From Holacanthus passer (taxonomy: Eukaryota > Chordata > Actinopteri > Pomacanthidae): DNA of 64,000 nucleotides. A program made the translations under genes and the position numbers. Below are positions 63,079 through 64,000 of the stretch, piece after piece. The notes beneath the pieces are model-generated. The model had not been told where the DNA came from. It was given only the letters and a program-made list of their open reading frames with translations, and searched no databases. Position 1 is the first letter of the stretch, and each line of letters starts with the position of its first letter. The DNA lies in the NCBI GenBank assembly GCA_025331565.1, contig JAFREQ010000092.1:981001-1045000 (forward strand). Reading direction: 5' to 3'.

Positions 63079-64000
63079 TTACACATATACGAGGGTCTTA
63101 CTGCTGGTTATCTTGATCCAAACTGCCACAGGGGAGAATTTGTCCAATATTTTGTGGGGTCCTGACCAATGAGGCAGGAATTTTTTGAAGAGATGTTGGG
63201 ATACTCCTTTTGTCATGTTCGCTGGTTGTGGCTGGAGTACCAGATCTTGTCCCCCACTTTGAGTTCTTCCTGTGGAAGTCTTCAGATCACAATAGGCTTT
63301 CACTCCTTCTGCACTCTTCTGTAAATTTAGTTGTGCATAGGCAAAGATAGTCCTGAGATGGTGGTGAAGGCCCTCCAGGTACCGGTGAGTTGTATAAGCA
63401 GTGAGAAAGTAGACATTCCCTGGTTGGTCACTACTGTGGATTTGTCTGGTGTCGCTCTGATGGCCATCAGCACAAGAGGCAGTTTGACATTCCAATCATT
63501 CTGGTTTAAGGAGACTTTTTCAGCGTGTTCACCACTGTCTGATTGGTGCTTTCCACTTGGCTGGAAGAGATTAGGTGGTGACTGATGTGGAGTTTCCAGA
63601 CTTCCTGCATGGCATGTGCCACAAAGTGCGCACCTGTGTCTGAGTTGACTTTCATCATCGGGCCAAACCTGGAGATAACATGGTTCATGAGTAGGTATGC
63701 CAAGGTTTGAGCTGTGTCATTTGGTGCATCTACCCATTTAGTAAATTCACACACCACACTGAGGAAGTATTTGCTTCCACATGATCAAGGCAGAGATCCA
63801 ACCTCATCAATTTGCAGATTCTGAGGGACCATGAGCCATGGCACCATGCGTCATTCATTGATATTCATTAATTGAGGTGACATAGGCTTGTCATAGATGC
63901 TGGATATCAGACCTCCTTCAAAAATAGCGTACCTTGGTTGCATCTGCTTGTTAATGTAGTAACAGCAGGCCACACATTGCTCAAACACTCGTAGCTTGGT
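63079..64000 (-). pseudogene. Broken retroviral-type integrase remnant (LTR retroelement)
   Basis: The minus strand from 64000 reads a zinc-finger-like CVACC motif, then an integrase core with QIDEVG (first catalytic Asp), SDTG (second Asp) and QVESTNQ (Glu). A frame change follows near 63500, and then a C-terminal piece with LPHWSGPHKIL (63495-63079), typical of the retroviral/Ty3 integrase C-terminal domain. Breaks are in-frame stops at 63853-63851 and 63787-63785, another at about 63508, and the frame change. The second Asp and the Glu are about 28 residues apart instead of 35, so part of the core is also deleted. No LTR or env is visible; the element continues off the right edge. It lies in a pappa intron in the gene's sense orientation. 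ERV1-like versus Ty3/Gypsy is unresolved. Confidence 0.75.

Noticed and set aside
1..64000. CRISPR array, operon, phage or integrated bacterial system
   Set aside because: No regularly spaced direct repeats with unique spacers, no ribosome-binding sites or compact gene clusters; the whole window behaves as vertebrate nuclear DNA.

Overview
The window is vertebrate nuclear DNA, almost certainly from a teleost and probably a percomorph. It has short exons with GT-AG introns, long AT-rich noncoding stretches, CA/GT and CT microsatellites, and many degraded interspersed repeats of kinds common in ray-finned fish. No prokaryotic, plasmid or CRISPR feature is present.

Two protein-coding genes are present, both incomplete because they run off the window edges. 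They converge tail to tail. On the + strand, bases 1 to about 36,800 hold the 3' end of astrotactin-2 (astn2): four exons (16642-16777, 19679-19779, 22161-22344, 33626-33863) encoding the last 218 residues, with the stop codon at 33861-33863. On the - strand, bases 64,000 down to about 38,600 hold the 3' end of a pappalysin, best matched to pappa (pappaa or pappab not resolved). Its seven exons (62201-61988, 60391-60223, 59468-59336, 58270-58149, 53579-53508, 45592-45494, 41795-41667) encode the last 311 residues: the distal Sushi/SCR modules, the third Lin-12/Notch repeat and a short cysteine-bearing tail. All splice phases join without a frameshift in both genes. The order matches the ASTN2-PAPPA pair of tetrapods, also tail to tail, which is paralogous to ASTN1-PAPPA2.

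The stop codons are 7.8 kb apart. Polyadenylation signals facing each other (astn2 at 33934 and 36772; pappa at 41530 and 38616) suggest the transcript ends may lie under 2 kb apart. A SINE lies in the putative long astn2 3' UTR, and a 1.5-kb repeat with short inverted ends lies in or beside the putative pappa 3' UTR.

The introns carry a LINE relic at the left edge, several non-autonomous DNA-transposon-like repeats, microsatellites, a three-copy tandem repeat, an unusual perfect 24-bp inverted repeat at 11980-12047, and a broken retroviral-type integrase remnant at the right edge. The two genes are not known to act in one pathway. Astrotactin-2 works in neuronal membrane-protein trafficking; pappalysin is a secreted protease of the IGF axis. 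I found no previously undescribed multi-gene system. The most interesting items are the convergent pair itself, the intronic hairpin, the Gly-rich pappalysin C terminus, and several noncoding blocks that look like candidate conserved enhancers.
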